This document shows, piece by piece, positions 1 through 7,767 of a DNA stretch of 8,571 nucleotides (position 1 is the stretch's first letter; every line of letters starts with the position of its first letter). The notes beneath the pieces are model-generated. The model was not told where the DNA came from and made no database searches. It worked only from the letters and a program-made list of their open reading frames with translations. The stretch comes from Actinomycetes bacterium (GTDB lineage: Bacteria > Actinomycetota > Actinomycetes > Streptosporangiales > Streptosporangiaceae). The position numbers were made by a program, and so were the translations under genes. Location of the stretch: positions 1 to 8,571 of the forward strand of contig JAOPYP010000534.1 in NCBI GenBank assembly GCA_025964635.1. The letters run 5' to 3'.

Positions 1-11
1 GAAGCCGGGCA

Positions 12-200
12 TCAGGCCCGCGCCCGCTGGCCGCCCCGCACGACCGCGGCACGTACGAACGCGGCACGCACGAGCGCGGCACGCACCGGCCCGGCCGCCA
101 GGACCGTACCGATCGCACCGCAGCCGAGCACGAGGTAGGACACGGCGCGAAACGTTACAGCACGTAACCAGCGGAACGGAACGGTCAATCCGGGACTCAT
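12..200 (-). CDS. Doubtful small ORF, one hydrophobic segment plus VRAA pentapeptide repeats
   Basis: I do not recognise this 62-residue frame and am unsure it is a gene. It reads leftward, divergent from the transporter operon. Residues about 14-36 are hydrophobic enough for one membrane segment or signal anchor, with Arg residues ahead of it. The C-terminal part is a run of near-identical pentapeptides (PVRAA, LVRAA, FVRAA, VVRGG) produced by a 15-bp tandem DNA repeat. There is no convincing Shine-Dalgarno sequence before the ATG at 198-200. In DNA this GC-rich, open frames of this size arise often by chance. It could be a small membrane peptide, the degraded start of a larger gene, or no gene at all. 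Confidence 0.2.
   Translation of the reverse strand: MSPGLTVPFRWLRAVTFRAVSYLVLGCGAIGTVLAAGPVRAALVRAAFVRAAVVRGGQRARA
31..90. repeat. 15-bp tandem repeat, about four units
   Basis: Three clear units lie at 46-60, 61-75 and 76-90, all beginning GCGGCACG. A weaker unit at 31-45 still shares the CGCACGA core. The period of 15 keeps any reading frame, so on the minus strand it reads as repeated Val-Arg-Ala-Ala-X. The units differ by a few substitutions each, so the array is not freshly expanded. Confidence 0.6.
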
Positions 201-275
201 GCGTTACAACGCCGTAAAACTCTTGTTCCAGGCAATGATCGCTATTTACAACGCGCCGCCGAGGCCCCATCGTCT

Positions 276-293
276 AGGACAAAGGTTTGTCCT
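276..293. promoter_or_regulatory. Operator-like inverted repeat, candidate repressor site
   Basis: The arms AGGACAAA (276-283) and TTTGTCCT (286-293) are exact reverse complements separated by GG. The 2-base gap is too short for an RNA hairpin loop, so it is better explained as a binding site for a dimeric protein. An even-length site of 16-20 bp fits LacI-family regulators, and one is encoded at the end of this operon. It lies 127 bp before the start of the binding-protein gene. Assignment to that repressor is inference, since many LacI operators have a central CG and this one has GG. Confidence 0.6.
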
Positions 294-321
294 TACCCCG
301 GTTCCACGAGCCTGCCCCGAA

Positions 322-349
322 GCGGCGGTGCCTGCCCCAGGCCCGCCGT
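322..349 (+). promoter_or_regulatory. Strong GC hairpin in the operon leader
   Basis: GCCTG (330-334) pairs with CAGGC (338-342) around a CCC loop. The stem continues with CGGCGG (323-328) against CCGCCG (343-348), leaving T329 bulged, and a G322-U349 wobble can extend it. That gives 11 GC-rich pairs plus a wobble. No T-run follows, so it is not a classical Rho-independent terminator. It lies about 70 bases before the GTG start and does not cover the ribosome binding site. It could stabilise the 5' end of the mRNA, act as an attenuator, or be incidental. Confidence 0.4.
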
Positions 350-410
350 GAGTGCGCGCCTACGCGCCCGTTACCCTCCGCGATCATTTGCGGTCCGCCC
401 GGACACCCTA

Positions 411-415
411 GGGAG
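411..415 (+). promoter_or_regulatory. Ribosome binding site GGGAG that fixes the GTG start at 421
   Basis: GGGAG lies five bases before the GTG at 421. An in-frame TAG at 409-411 closes the frame immediately upstream, so no earlier start is possible. Confidence 0.75.
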
Positions 416-420
416 CTTCC

Positions 421-1986
421 GTGACCATCCGAACCACTGCCGTGCGGGTCCTGGCGGCGGCCAGCGCACTGGCGGTCCTGGCCGCCTGCGGGTCGTCGGG
501 CTCGTCCTCCTCGTCGGGGACCACGAGCGGCGCCCCGGTCCATGGCGGCAACCTGGTCATCGCCCGGAGCCAGGACTCGCAGTCGATGAACAACACCACC
601 GTGTTCGACAACGAGTCGATCTGGGTGTTCGAGCAGATGTTCCAGCCGCTGTTCACCGTCACGCCGAACGGCAAGGGCGTCCAGCCCTTGCTTGCCACCG
701 GGTACAAGGTGTCGTCGGACAAGAAGACCTACACGTTCACCCTGCGCCCGGGGGTCAAGTTCTCCACCGGCAAGGCCATGACGTCCGCGGACGTCAAGTT
801 CTCCCTGGACCAGGCCCGGGCGGCCGCCCAGGGCTGGGGGTACATCGACTCGGCCATCAAGTCGGTGGCGGCTCCCTCGCCGTCCACCGTGGTGGTCACG
901 CTGAAGTACCCGTGGGCGCCGCTGCTCGCCGACCTGTCGCTGTTCTCCAACGCGATCGTCCCGGCCAACTACGGCGGCAAGAGCGAGACCCAGTTCTACA
1001 CCGCCCCGGTCGGCACCGGCCCGTTCAAGTGGGACTACTGGCACAAGGGCTCGGCCCTCAAGCTGCTCCGCAACCCGAACTACTGGGAGAAGGGCAAGCC
1101 CTACCTGAACAGCGTCACCTGGACCGACGTGCCCAGCGACAACACCAGGCAACTCCAGCTCAAGGGCGGCCAGGCCCAGGTGGACGAGTTCCCGGCCTGG
1201 TCCACCGTCGCCAGCCTGAAGAGCACCCCGAACGTCGTGATGCACCTGTTCAACTCGACGCGGACGGACTACATGTCGTTCAACGAGAAGGTCAAGCCCC
1301 TCCAGGACGTGCACGTGCGGCGGGCGATCTCCCTGGCCGTCAACCGGTCGGCGCTGGTCAAGGCGGTCCTGTTCGGCAACGGCAAGCCGGCCAACTCGCT
1401 GTTCCCGCCGCAGGTGCCCTACTACTCAGCGGCCAACCAGGGCCTGCAGTACAACCTGTCCGCGGCCAAGGCCGAGATGGCCAAGTCGACCGTGCCGCAC
1501 GGGTTCAGCACCACGATGCTGGTGCCCTCGGGCTTCTCCGATTGGTCGACGGTGGCCAGCATCGTGCAGTCCGAGCTCAAGCCGCTCGGCATCAAGCTGA
1601 ACATCCAGCAGCTGGACCCGAACACGGTGAGCACCGACCAGCAGAGCCTCAAGTACGACATGACCCTGACCTACTGGACCATGGACATCCCCGACCCGGA
1701 CGAGCTGGCCACGTTCGCGGTGGACCCGGCGGCCGGCTCCAAGTCCTTCTTCACCGCCTACAACAACCCAACCGTGGTCAAGGACACCCACCAGGCCGAG
1801 CAGACCCTCTCCACGTCGGCCCGGCAGGCGCTCTACAACACGGTCCAGTCCCAGTCGGCGGCCGATGCGTTCATGGCCTTCCTCTACTACTCGCCGTACG
1901 CGTACGCCACCACGTCCGGCGTGCACGGCTTCTTCGTCACCCCGCTCGGCAACTACCACCTGGAGAACGTCTGGCTCAGCAAGTAG
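421..1986 (+). CDS. Peptide-binding lipoprotein of an ABC importer (SBP_bac_5 family)
   Basis: This is the extracellular solute-binding protein of a dipeptide/oligopeptide importer. It captures substrate and delivers it to the permeases encoded next. Residues 1-22 form a lipoprotein signal peptide (Arg4 and Arg9, then a hydrophobic core) ending in the lipobox L20-A21-A22-C23. Cys23 would be lipidated. A Ser-rich flexible linker follows to about residue 40. The family signature around residues 104-130 (LRPGVKFSTGKAMTSADVKF) is clear, and 521 residues is normal for the family. W419..D422-I-P-D-P resembles the segment in which an Asp of E. coli DppA/OppA binds the peptide alpha-amino group, which favours a peptide ligand over a sugar or nickel. 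The ligand itself cannot be read from the sequence. Family is certain; peptide specificity is likely. Confidence 0.95.
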   Translation: MTIRTTAVRVLAAASALAVLAACGSSGSSSSSGTTSGAPVHGGNLVIARSQDSQSMNNTTVFDNESIWVFEQMFQPLFTVTPNGKGVQPLLATGYKVSSDKKTYTFTLRPGVKFSTGKAMTSADVKFSLDQARAAAQGWGYIDSAIKSVAAPSPSTVVVTLKYPWAPLLADLSLFSNAIVPANYGGKSETQFYTAPVGTGPFKWDYWHKGSALKLLRNPNYWEKGKPYLNSVTWTDVPSDNTRQLQLKGGQAQVDEFPAWSTVASLKSTPNVVMHLFNSTRTDYMSFNEKVKPLQDVHVRRAISLAVNRSALVKAVLFGNGKPANSLFPPQVPYYSAANQGLQYNLSAAKAEMAKSTVPHGFSTTMLVPSGFSDWSTVASIVQSELKPLGIKLNIQQLDPNTVSTDQQSLKYDMTLTYWTMDIPDPDELATFAVDPAAGSKSFFTAYNNPTVVKDTHQAEQTLSTSARQALYNTVQSQSAADAFMAFLYYSPYAYATTSGVHGFFVTPLGNYHLENVWLSK

Positions 1987-2005
1987 GCCCGGAGCGACCA
2001 AGCAC

Positions 2006-2013
2006 AGGAAAGG
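2006..2013 (+). promoter_or_regulatory. Ribosome binding site AGGAAAGG deciding the first permease start
   Basis: This purine run ends nine bases before the GTG at 2023. The next in-frame start, ATG at 2032, would be 18 bases away, so GTG 2023 is preferred. The 36-base gap after the preceding stop holds nothing else. Confidence 0.65.
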
Positions 2014-2022
2014 CGACCGCGC

Positions 2023-2967
2023 GTGGGGCGGATGTCGTTCGTCGGCCGGAGGCTGCTGCAGCTGATACCAGTGGCCTTCGGCGTGACGTTCATCGTGTTC
2101 TTCATGGTGCACCTGATCCCGGGCGACCCGGCGGCGAGCATCCTGGGCATCCACGCGACGCCGCGGGCGGTGGCCATCCTGCACCACGAGTGGGGGCTGA
2201 ACCGGCCCCTGCTCAGCCAGTACTGGCTGTTCCTCGACCGGCTCCTGCACGGGAACCTGGGCTACAGCCTCTACTACGGGCAGTCCACGTCGAGCCTGGT
2301 CCTCAGCCACCTGCCGCCCACCCTGTGGCTGATCGTCTACGCGGGGGTTCTGTCCGTCCTGATCAGCGTGCCACTCGCGATGATCGCGGCCAGCCGCCAG
2401 GATGGCGTCCGTGACCACGTGGTCCGGGCGGTCCCGCTGGTCGGCCTGGGCATGCCCTCGTTCTGGCTGGCGTTCCTGCTCATCCTGGTCTTCGCGATCA
2501 AAGTGCAGGCCTTCCCGGTCAGCGGGTACGGCAGCGGGTTCTTCGGCCATCTGCGCTCGATGTTCCTGCCCAGCCTCACCGCCGCGCTCGCGCTCTCCCC
2601 GGTCGTCATCCGCAGCCTGCGGGCCAGCATGCTCACGGTGCTGGGCGCCGAGTACATCACCACGGCCCGGTCCAAGGGGGTGCCTGGCCACCGGCTGTTC
2701 CTGCGGCACGTGCTGCGCAACGCGGTCATCCCGGCGGTCACCGTGCTCGGCATCAACATCGGCTTCCTGATCGGGACCACGGTCATCATCGAGGAGGTCT
2801 TCGCCATCCCCGGCGTCGGCCAGCTCATGATCAACTCGATCTTCCAGCGGGACTTCCCCGTGGTGCAGGGGGTGACGCTCGTGTTCGCCGTCATGGTGGT
2901 CCTCCTCAACCTGCTGGCCGACATGGCGTACGCGGCCCTCGACCCGAGAGTGCGGTTCGACCGATGA
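2023..2967 (+). CDS. dppB: Dipeptide ABC transporter permease, DppB type
   Basis: Inner-membrane subunit forming half of the translocation channel with the DppC-type partner encoded next. The 314-residue product has the DppB/OppB layout: an N-terminal membrane helix (about 11-31) ending in the conserved HLIPGDP, a periplasm-side loop with LNRPLLSQY, then five more helices near 97-123, 131-160, 179-205, 235-262 and 281-310. The EAA coupling loop that contacts the ATPases starts at E210 (EYITTARSKG) and runs to about 237. The C-terminus LADMAYAALDPRVRF is typical of the family. It follows the binding-protein gene by 36 bases and precedes the second permease by 13. The symbol is used at family level, since the real substrate is unproven. 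Confidence 0.95.
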   Translation: MGRMSFVGRRLLQLIPVAFGVTFIVFFMVHLIPGDPAASILGIHATPRAVAILHHEWGLNRPLLSQYWLFLDRLLHGNLGYSLYYGQSTSSLVLSHLPPTLWLIVYAGVLSVLISVPLAMIAASRQDGVRDHVVRAVPLVGLGMPSFWLAFLLILVFAIKVQAFPVSGYGSGFFGHLRSMFLPSLTAALALSPVVIRSLRASMLTVLGAEYITTARSKGVPGHRLFLRHVLRNAVIPAVTVLGINIGFLIGTTVIIEEVFAIPGVGQLMINSIFQRDFPVVQGVTLVFAVMVVLLNLLADMAYAALDPRVRFDR

Positions 2968-2984
2968 GCACGGAGCACGCATGA
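2964..2984 (+). other. Six-codon mini-ORF bridging the two permease genes
   Basis: An ATG at 2964 overlaps the first permease's stop as ATGA. It reads six codons (MSTEHA) and ends in a TGA (2982-2984) that itself overlaps the ATG of the second permease, again as ATGA. It arises because ATGAGCAC occurs twice, at 2964-2971 and 2981-2988. It may carry ribosomes across the gap or be an accident. The second permease also has its own GGAG at 2972-2975. Confidence 0.3.
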
Positions 2985-3877
2985 GCACTGTCTCCCTCCC
3001 GGCCGGGACCGGGCCGGTCCCCGGTGCCCCGGCCGCGCCCGCCCGGGCGCAGCGCCGCGCGGCGCGCCGCTGGTACCGCCAGCCCGCGCTGATGGCCGGG
3101 ATCATCATCACCGGGCTGATCATCATCGCGGCCGCGGCCGCTCCGCTGCTCACCTCCTACAACCCCATCGCGCAGAACCTCAACGCCTCGCTGGCCGGGC
3201 CGAGCGCCCACCACCTGCTCGGCACCGACCAGCTGGGCCGGGACACCTGGACCCGGCTGCTCTACGGGCTCCGGGTGGACCTGCGCATCGCATTCATCGC
3301 GGTGCTGTTCCCGTTCGTCCTCGGCACCATCCTGGGCAGCCTGGCCGGGTACTTCGGCGGCTGGGTGGACGTGGTGGTGATGCGGCTGGTCGACACCGTG
3401 GTCGCGTTCCCGTTCTACGTGCTGGTCATCGCGCTGGTGTTCGTGCTCGGCCCGGGCGAGCGCAGCATCTACATCGCGATCACGGTCGTGGGCTGGGTCT
3501 CCTACGCCCGGATCGTCCGCGGCGAGATCCTGGTGGCCAAGCGCCAGGACTACGTGCTCGCCGCGCAGGCGGGCGGGCTGTCCAGCGCCCGCATCATGGG
3601 CCGGCACCTGCTGCCCAACGTGATCAGCCAGGCGTTCATCTACGGCATGTCCGACATCGTGCAGGACATCCTGGCCATCGTCACGCTGGGCTACTTCGGG
3701 CTGGGCGTCCCACCGCCGACCGCCGACCTGGGCTCGATGATCAACGACGGGCAGAACTTCCTGTCCACCCACTGGCAGCTGACCACGATCCCGGGCCTGG
3801 CCGTGATCGTCGTCGGGCTCGGACTGTCGCTGATCGGCGACGGTCTCGCGGACCTGCTCCGGACGGGCAGCGCATGA
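2981..3877 (+). CDS. dppC: Dipeptide ABC transporter permease, DppC type
   Basis: Second channel-forming membrane subunit, partner of the upstream DppB-type protein. It has 298 residues. A Pro/Ala/Arg-rich cytoplasmic tail (1-34) precedes helix 1 (about 37-57). The family hallmark HLLGTDQLGRD-TWTRLLYG-R follows helix 1. Further helices lie near 102-127, 130-157, 163-184, 213-243 and 266-294. The EAA loop is around 190-217 (DYVLAAQAGG...HLLPN). ATG 2981 is preceded by GGAG at 2972-2975 with a five-base gap. The C-terminus stops at DLLRTGSA, without the LDPR-type ending common in DppC, perhaps because the last codons were reshaped by the ATGA overlap with the next gene. Confidence 0.95.
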   Translation: MSTVSLPAGTGPVPGAPAAPARAQRRAARRWYRQPALMAGIIITGLIIIAAAAAPLLTSYNPIAQNLNASLAGPSAHHLLGTDQLGRDTWTRLLYGLRVDLRIAFIAVLFPFVLGTILGSLAGYFGGWVDVVVMRLVDTVVAFPFYVLVIALVFVLGPGERSIYIAITVVGWVSYARIVRGEILVAKRQDYVLAAQAGGLSSARIMGRHLLPNVISQAFIYGMSDIVQDILAIVTLGYFGLGVPPPTADLGSMINDGQNFLSTHWQLTTIPGLAVIVVGLGLSLIGDGLADLLRTGSA

Positions 3878-4901
3878 ACGAGCAGAGCATGAGCGGGGCC
3901 CAGATGAACAACGTTCTGGAAGTGAATGACCTCAGGGTCCAGATCACCAGCCGGCGCGGCCTGGTGCGGGCCGTGGACGGGGTCTCGTTCGAGGTGCCCC
4001 GGGGCGGGGCGCTCGGCCTGGTCGGCGAGTCCGGGTCGGGCAAGAGCATGACGCTGCGCGCCGTACTCGGGGTGCTGCCACCCGAGGCGCACGTCGTCTC
4101 CGGGCAGGTGCTGCTGGACGGCACCGACCTGCTGACGCTGAACCAGGCCAGCCTCAACCGGGTGCGCGGCCCGAAAATATCGATGATCTTCCAGGAACCG
4201 ATGAGTGCCCTGAACCCGGTCATGCGGGTCGGCCAGCAGATCGCCGAGGGACCGCGGATCCATCTCGGCTACAGCCGGGCGCGGGCCGAGGAGCGGACGC
4301 TCGAGCTGATGCGCCGGGTCGGCATCCCGGACCCGGAGCGGCGGTACCGTGCCTACCCGCACGAGTTCTCCGGCGGCATGCGGCAGCGGGTGATGATCGC
4401 GATCGCGCTCGCCTGCGAGCCCGAAATCATCCTGTGCGACGAGCCGACCACCGCGCTGGATGTCACCATCCAGGACCAGATCCTGCGGCTGCTGGCCCAG
4501 CTGTGCCAGGAGTCCGGGGTGAGCCTGATGTTCGTCACCCACGACCTGCCCGTGGTCGCGCAGATCTGCCAGCAGGTCGCCGTGATGTACGGCGGCCAGC
4601 TGGTCGAGCGCGGCGCCGTCCGGGATGTGCTGCTGGACCCCCGGCACCCGTACACGCTCGGGCTGGTCCGCTCGGCACCCGACTTCGAATACGTCCAGGA
4701 TTCCCTGCGGCCGATTCCCGGATCGCCGCCCAGCCTGATCACCCCGCCGCCCGGGTGCCGCTTCCACCCCCGGTGTGACTTCGCGGAGGACGACTGCCGC
4801 ACCGGGGAAGTTCCGTTGCGGATCTTGCCTGGCGGCCGGGCCACCGCCTGCCTGCACCATGAGCGCTGCCTGGAAGCCCTGGCGGCCGATCGGGCGGCAC
4901 G

Positions 4902-4905
<4 letters not shown>
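3874..4905 (+). CDS. dppD: Dipeptide ABC transporter ATPase, DppD type
   Basis: Cytoplasmic ATPase that drives uptake, paired with the DppF-type protein encoded next. All motifs are intact in 343 residues: Walker A G51-ESGSGK-S58, Q-loop Q107, signature FSGGMRQR (165-172), Walker B IILCDE (185-190) with catalytic E190, and switch H223. The C-terminal oligopeptide-transporter extension follows, with cysteines C295, C301, C308 and C326 in the CX5CX6CX17C arrangement. In the Mycobacterium tuberculosis Opp system I recall an iron-sulfur cluster reported in this kind of region. The start overlaps the previous stop by four bases (ATGA 3874-3877). ATGs at codons 6 and 11 are alternatives, and no strong ribosome site separates them. 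Translational coupling favours the first. Confidence 0.95.
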
Positions 4906-5989
<1,084 letters not shown>

Positions 5990-5993
<4 letters not shown>

Positions 5994-6946
5994 CCCAGCC
6001 GGTCCTGATCGCCAGCGAGCGCGGCGAGGTGGGCCTGGCGGCCGGGATGGCGGTGCTGCGCGGCCGGGGCGGTGCAGGCCCGGGCCGGGCCATGGACGCG
6101 GTCGAGGCGGCCATCCGGATCGTGGAATCCAACGAGGAGGACCACTACGTGGGGGTCGGCGGGCTGCCGAACCTGATCGGCGAGGTCGAGCTGGACGCGT
6201 CGATCATGGACGGCGCGACCCGGCGGGCCGGCGCGGTCGCCGCGGTGACCGGCTTCCCGCATCCGATCTCCATCGCCCGCGCCGTCTGCGACCTGCTGCC
6301 CCAGCATGTGATGCTGGTCGGCGCGGGTGCGGAGCGGTTCGCCGACGAGGCGGGCATCGCGCGCGGCCCGACGCTGACCGAGGAAGCCAGGCAGATGTGG
6401 CAGGACGGCCTCACGTCCTCCGGCCTGGCGGACGCCGGCACCCGGCACGGGCCGGGCGAGGTCAGCTACCGCCGCAAGGTGCTGGAGCGGATCGCGACGA
6501 TGCCCCCGCCCGCAGGCTCGTGGGGCACGGTCAACGTCCTGGCCCTCGACGCGGCCGGGAACCTCGCGGCCGGGGTGAGCACGAGCGGTTACCCGTGGAA
6601 GTACCCGGGCCGGGTCAGCGACTCCGCCGTGATCGGCGCGGGCAACTACTGTGACAACCGGGCCGGCGCGGCGGCCTGCACCGGCCGCGGTGAGCTGGCC
6701 ATCCGCGGTGGGACGGCCCGGTCGGTGCTGGTCCGGCTGGCGGCGGGGGATGACCCGGCCCAGGCCTGCGCCGCGGCGCTGCGGGAGACCGCGGACCTGC
6801 CGGACGAGTTCCGCAGCCCGCTGCAGTGCCTGTGCCTGACCCCGGACGGCCGGCACGGCGGGGCGGCCACCAATGCGGGCGCGACCTACGCCGTCATGAC
6901 CGCGGCGGACGATGACTACCGGGTGGTCGAGCGGAGGCGGGCGTGA
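5990..6946 (+). CDS. Glycosylasparaginase-type Ntn hydrolase / isoaspartyl peptidase (family T2)
   Basis: Predicted autoprocessing N-terminal-nucleophile hydrolase that cuts the side-chain amide of Asp/Asn, such as N4-glycosylated Asn or beta-aspartyl peptides. The frame is 318 residues. GVGGLPN and LDASIMDG (about 55-70) match the alpha half of human AGA. Thr180 in SWGTVNV would be the nucleophile, so cleavage before it gives an alpha chain of 1-179 and a beta chain of 180-318. The human AGA residues Thr206, Thr224, Arg234, Asp237, Thr257 and Gly258 correspond exactly to T180, T198, R208, D211, T231 and G232. Odd points: Trp178-Gly179 before the nucleophile instead of His-Asp or His-Gly, Ser210 instead of Gly in GRVGDS, and Glu/Arg where AGA has substrate-contacting Trp11. 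No signal peptide, so cytoplasmic. The ATG overlaps the dppF stop (ATGA) and has GGAG at 5981-5984, so longer upstream starts are not preferred. Confidence 0.9.
6933..6937 (+). promoter_or_regulatory. Strong ribosome binding site GGAGG for the D-aminopeptidase
   Basis: GGAGG ends five bases before the GTG at 6943, inside the end of the asparaginase gene. It is the best Shine-Dalgarno match in the operon, so this gene can start on its own as well as by coupling. Confidence 0.7.
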
Positions 6947-7767
6947 AGGTTTTCCTGTCCAGCGATATGGAGGGCACGGCCGGGGTGGTCGACTGGGCGC
7001 AGTGCGTCGGCGACGGCCCGGAAGCGGCTGCCGGCCGCCAGCTGCTGCTCGCCGAGGTGAACGCGGCCATCGAGGGGGCGCTGGCCGGCGGGGCCACCGA
7101 GATCGTGGTCAACGACTCGCACTCGACCATGCGCAACCTGCCGCCCGAGGCGCTGGCCGGCCAGGCGTCCTACATCTCCGGCAGCCACAAGCCGCTCTAC
7201 ATGATGCAGGGCCTGGACGGCAGCTTCGACGCGGTGCTGTTCGTGTCCTATCACGGTTCAGTCGGGGCACCGGCCGGGCTGTCGCACACCTATAACCCCC
7301 GGGCCGTCGTCGAGGCCCGGCTGGACGGGGTGGTGACCGGCGAAGCGGGCATCAACGCGCTGGTGGCCGCCTACTACGGTGTGCCGGTGGTGCTGGTCAC
7401 CGGGGACCGGTGCGCCTGCGAGGAGACCGCAGCCCTCATCCCGGGCGTGCACGCGGCCGTGGTCAAGGAGCCGGTCAGCCGGGTGGCCGCGCACAGCCTG
7501 CACCCGGCCCGAGCGTGCGCGCTGATCCGGGAGACCGCGGAGCGGGCGGTCAAGGGCGCGGCCGCGGCGCCGCCGCCGGCCCTGGGCCAGGCGGGGCTGG
7601 AGCTGTCCGTCCGGACCACGGACATCGCCGAGGCGGCCAGCTGGGTCCGCGGGGTGGAGCGCACCGGGCCGCGGGAACTGCGCTGCGCGGGGGACGACCC
7701 GCTGGCCACGTACCGTTCTTTCTGCGCGGCGATCCTGCTGACCCGCGGCATCGCCGAGACCGTGTGA
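6943..7767 (+). CDS. dppA: M55 family zinc D-aminopeptidase, DppA type
   Basis: Predicted cytoplasmic di-zinc aminopeptidase that removes N-terminal D-amino acids from short peptides. Its 274 residues equal the length of B. subtilis DppA, which prefers D-Ala-D-Ala and lies in a dpp transporter operon. The expected zinc ligands are present: D8 and E10 (SSDMEGTAG), H60 (NDSHS), H104 (SYHG) and E134 (GEAGIN, one position later than in DppA). The conserved active-site H115 is in LSHTYNPR. The GTG overlaps the preceding stop by four bases and has GGAGG upstream. The symbol follows B. subtilis usage; in E. coli dppA names the binding protein. Family and active site are certain. Exact substrate is not. 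Confidence 0.94.
   Translation: MKVFLSSDMEGTAGVVDWAQCVGDGPEAAAGRQLLLAEVNAAIEGALAGGATEIVVNDSHSTMRNLPPEALAGQASYISGSHKPLYMMQGLDGSFDAVLFVSYHGSVGAPAGLSHTYNPRAVVEARLDGVVTGEAGINALVAAYYGVPVVLVTGDRCACEETAALIPGVHAAVVKEPVSRVAAHSLHPARACALIRETAERAVKGAAAAPPPALGQAGLELSVRTTDIAEAASWVRGVERTGPRELRCAGDDPLATYRSFCAAILLTRGIAETV

Larger units (their letters stand above)
201..420 (+). promoter_or_regulatory. Control region upstream of the peptide-uptake operon
   Basis: This 220-base stretch holds no convincing gene and must contain the operon promoter if the operon begins at 421. It is the most AT-rich part of the window near 201-250. A weak hexamer TTGTTC (223-228) is followed by an AT-rich patch TATTTACA (243-250), but spacing and match are poor for a housekeeping promoter, so I do not assign -35/-10 boxes. 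If transcription starts just after this patch, the palindrome at 276-293 would sit just downstream, where a repressor could block the polymerase. The hairpin at about 322-349 would then lie in the mRNA leader. Confidence 0.4.

Noticed and set aside
223..250. Housekeeping-type promoter with TTGTTC and TATTTA
   Set aside because: The gap is only 14 bases for the best -10 match, and the better-spaced alternatives match poorly. It is mentioned in the control-region entry but not called as a promoter.
322..349. Leader hairpin as a Rho-independent terminator
   Set aside because: No run of T follows the stem, and it lies between the probable promoter and the first gene. It is kept only as a leader structure.
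352..368. Short GCGCG/CGCGC inverted repeat in the leader
   Set aside because: The arms are only alternating G and C, which form by chance very often at this base composition.
348..2414. A 688-codon plus-strand frame starting at GTG 348
   Set aside because: It runs out of frame through the binding-protein and first permease genes and gives Pro/Arg/Gly/Gln-rich nonsense. The frames starting at 421 and 2023 give recognisable proteins.
1426..3153. A 575-codon open frame on the minus strand across the binding-protein and permease genes
   Set aside because: Its product is low-complexity, rich in Arg, Gly, Asp, His and Gln, with no domain. It lies antisense to genes with clear families. Such frames are a by-product of high GC at third codon positions. 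The other long minus-strand frames are rejected for the same reason.
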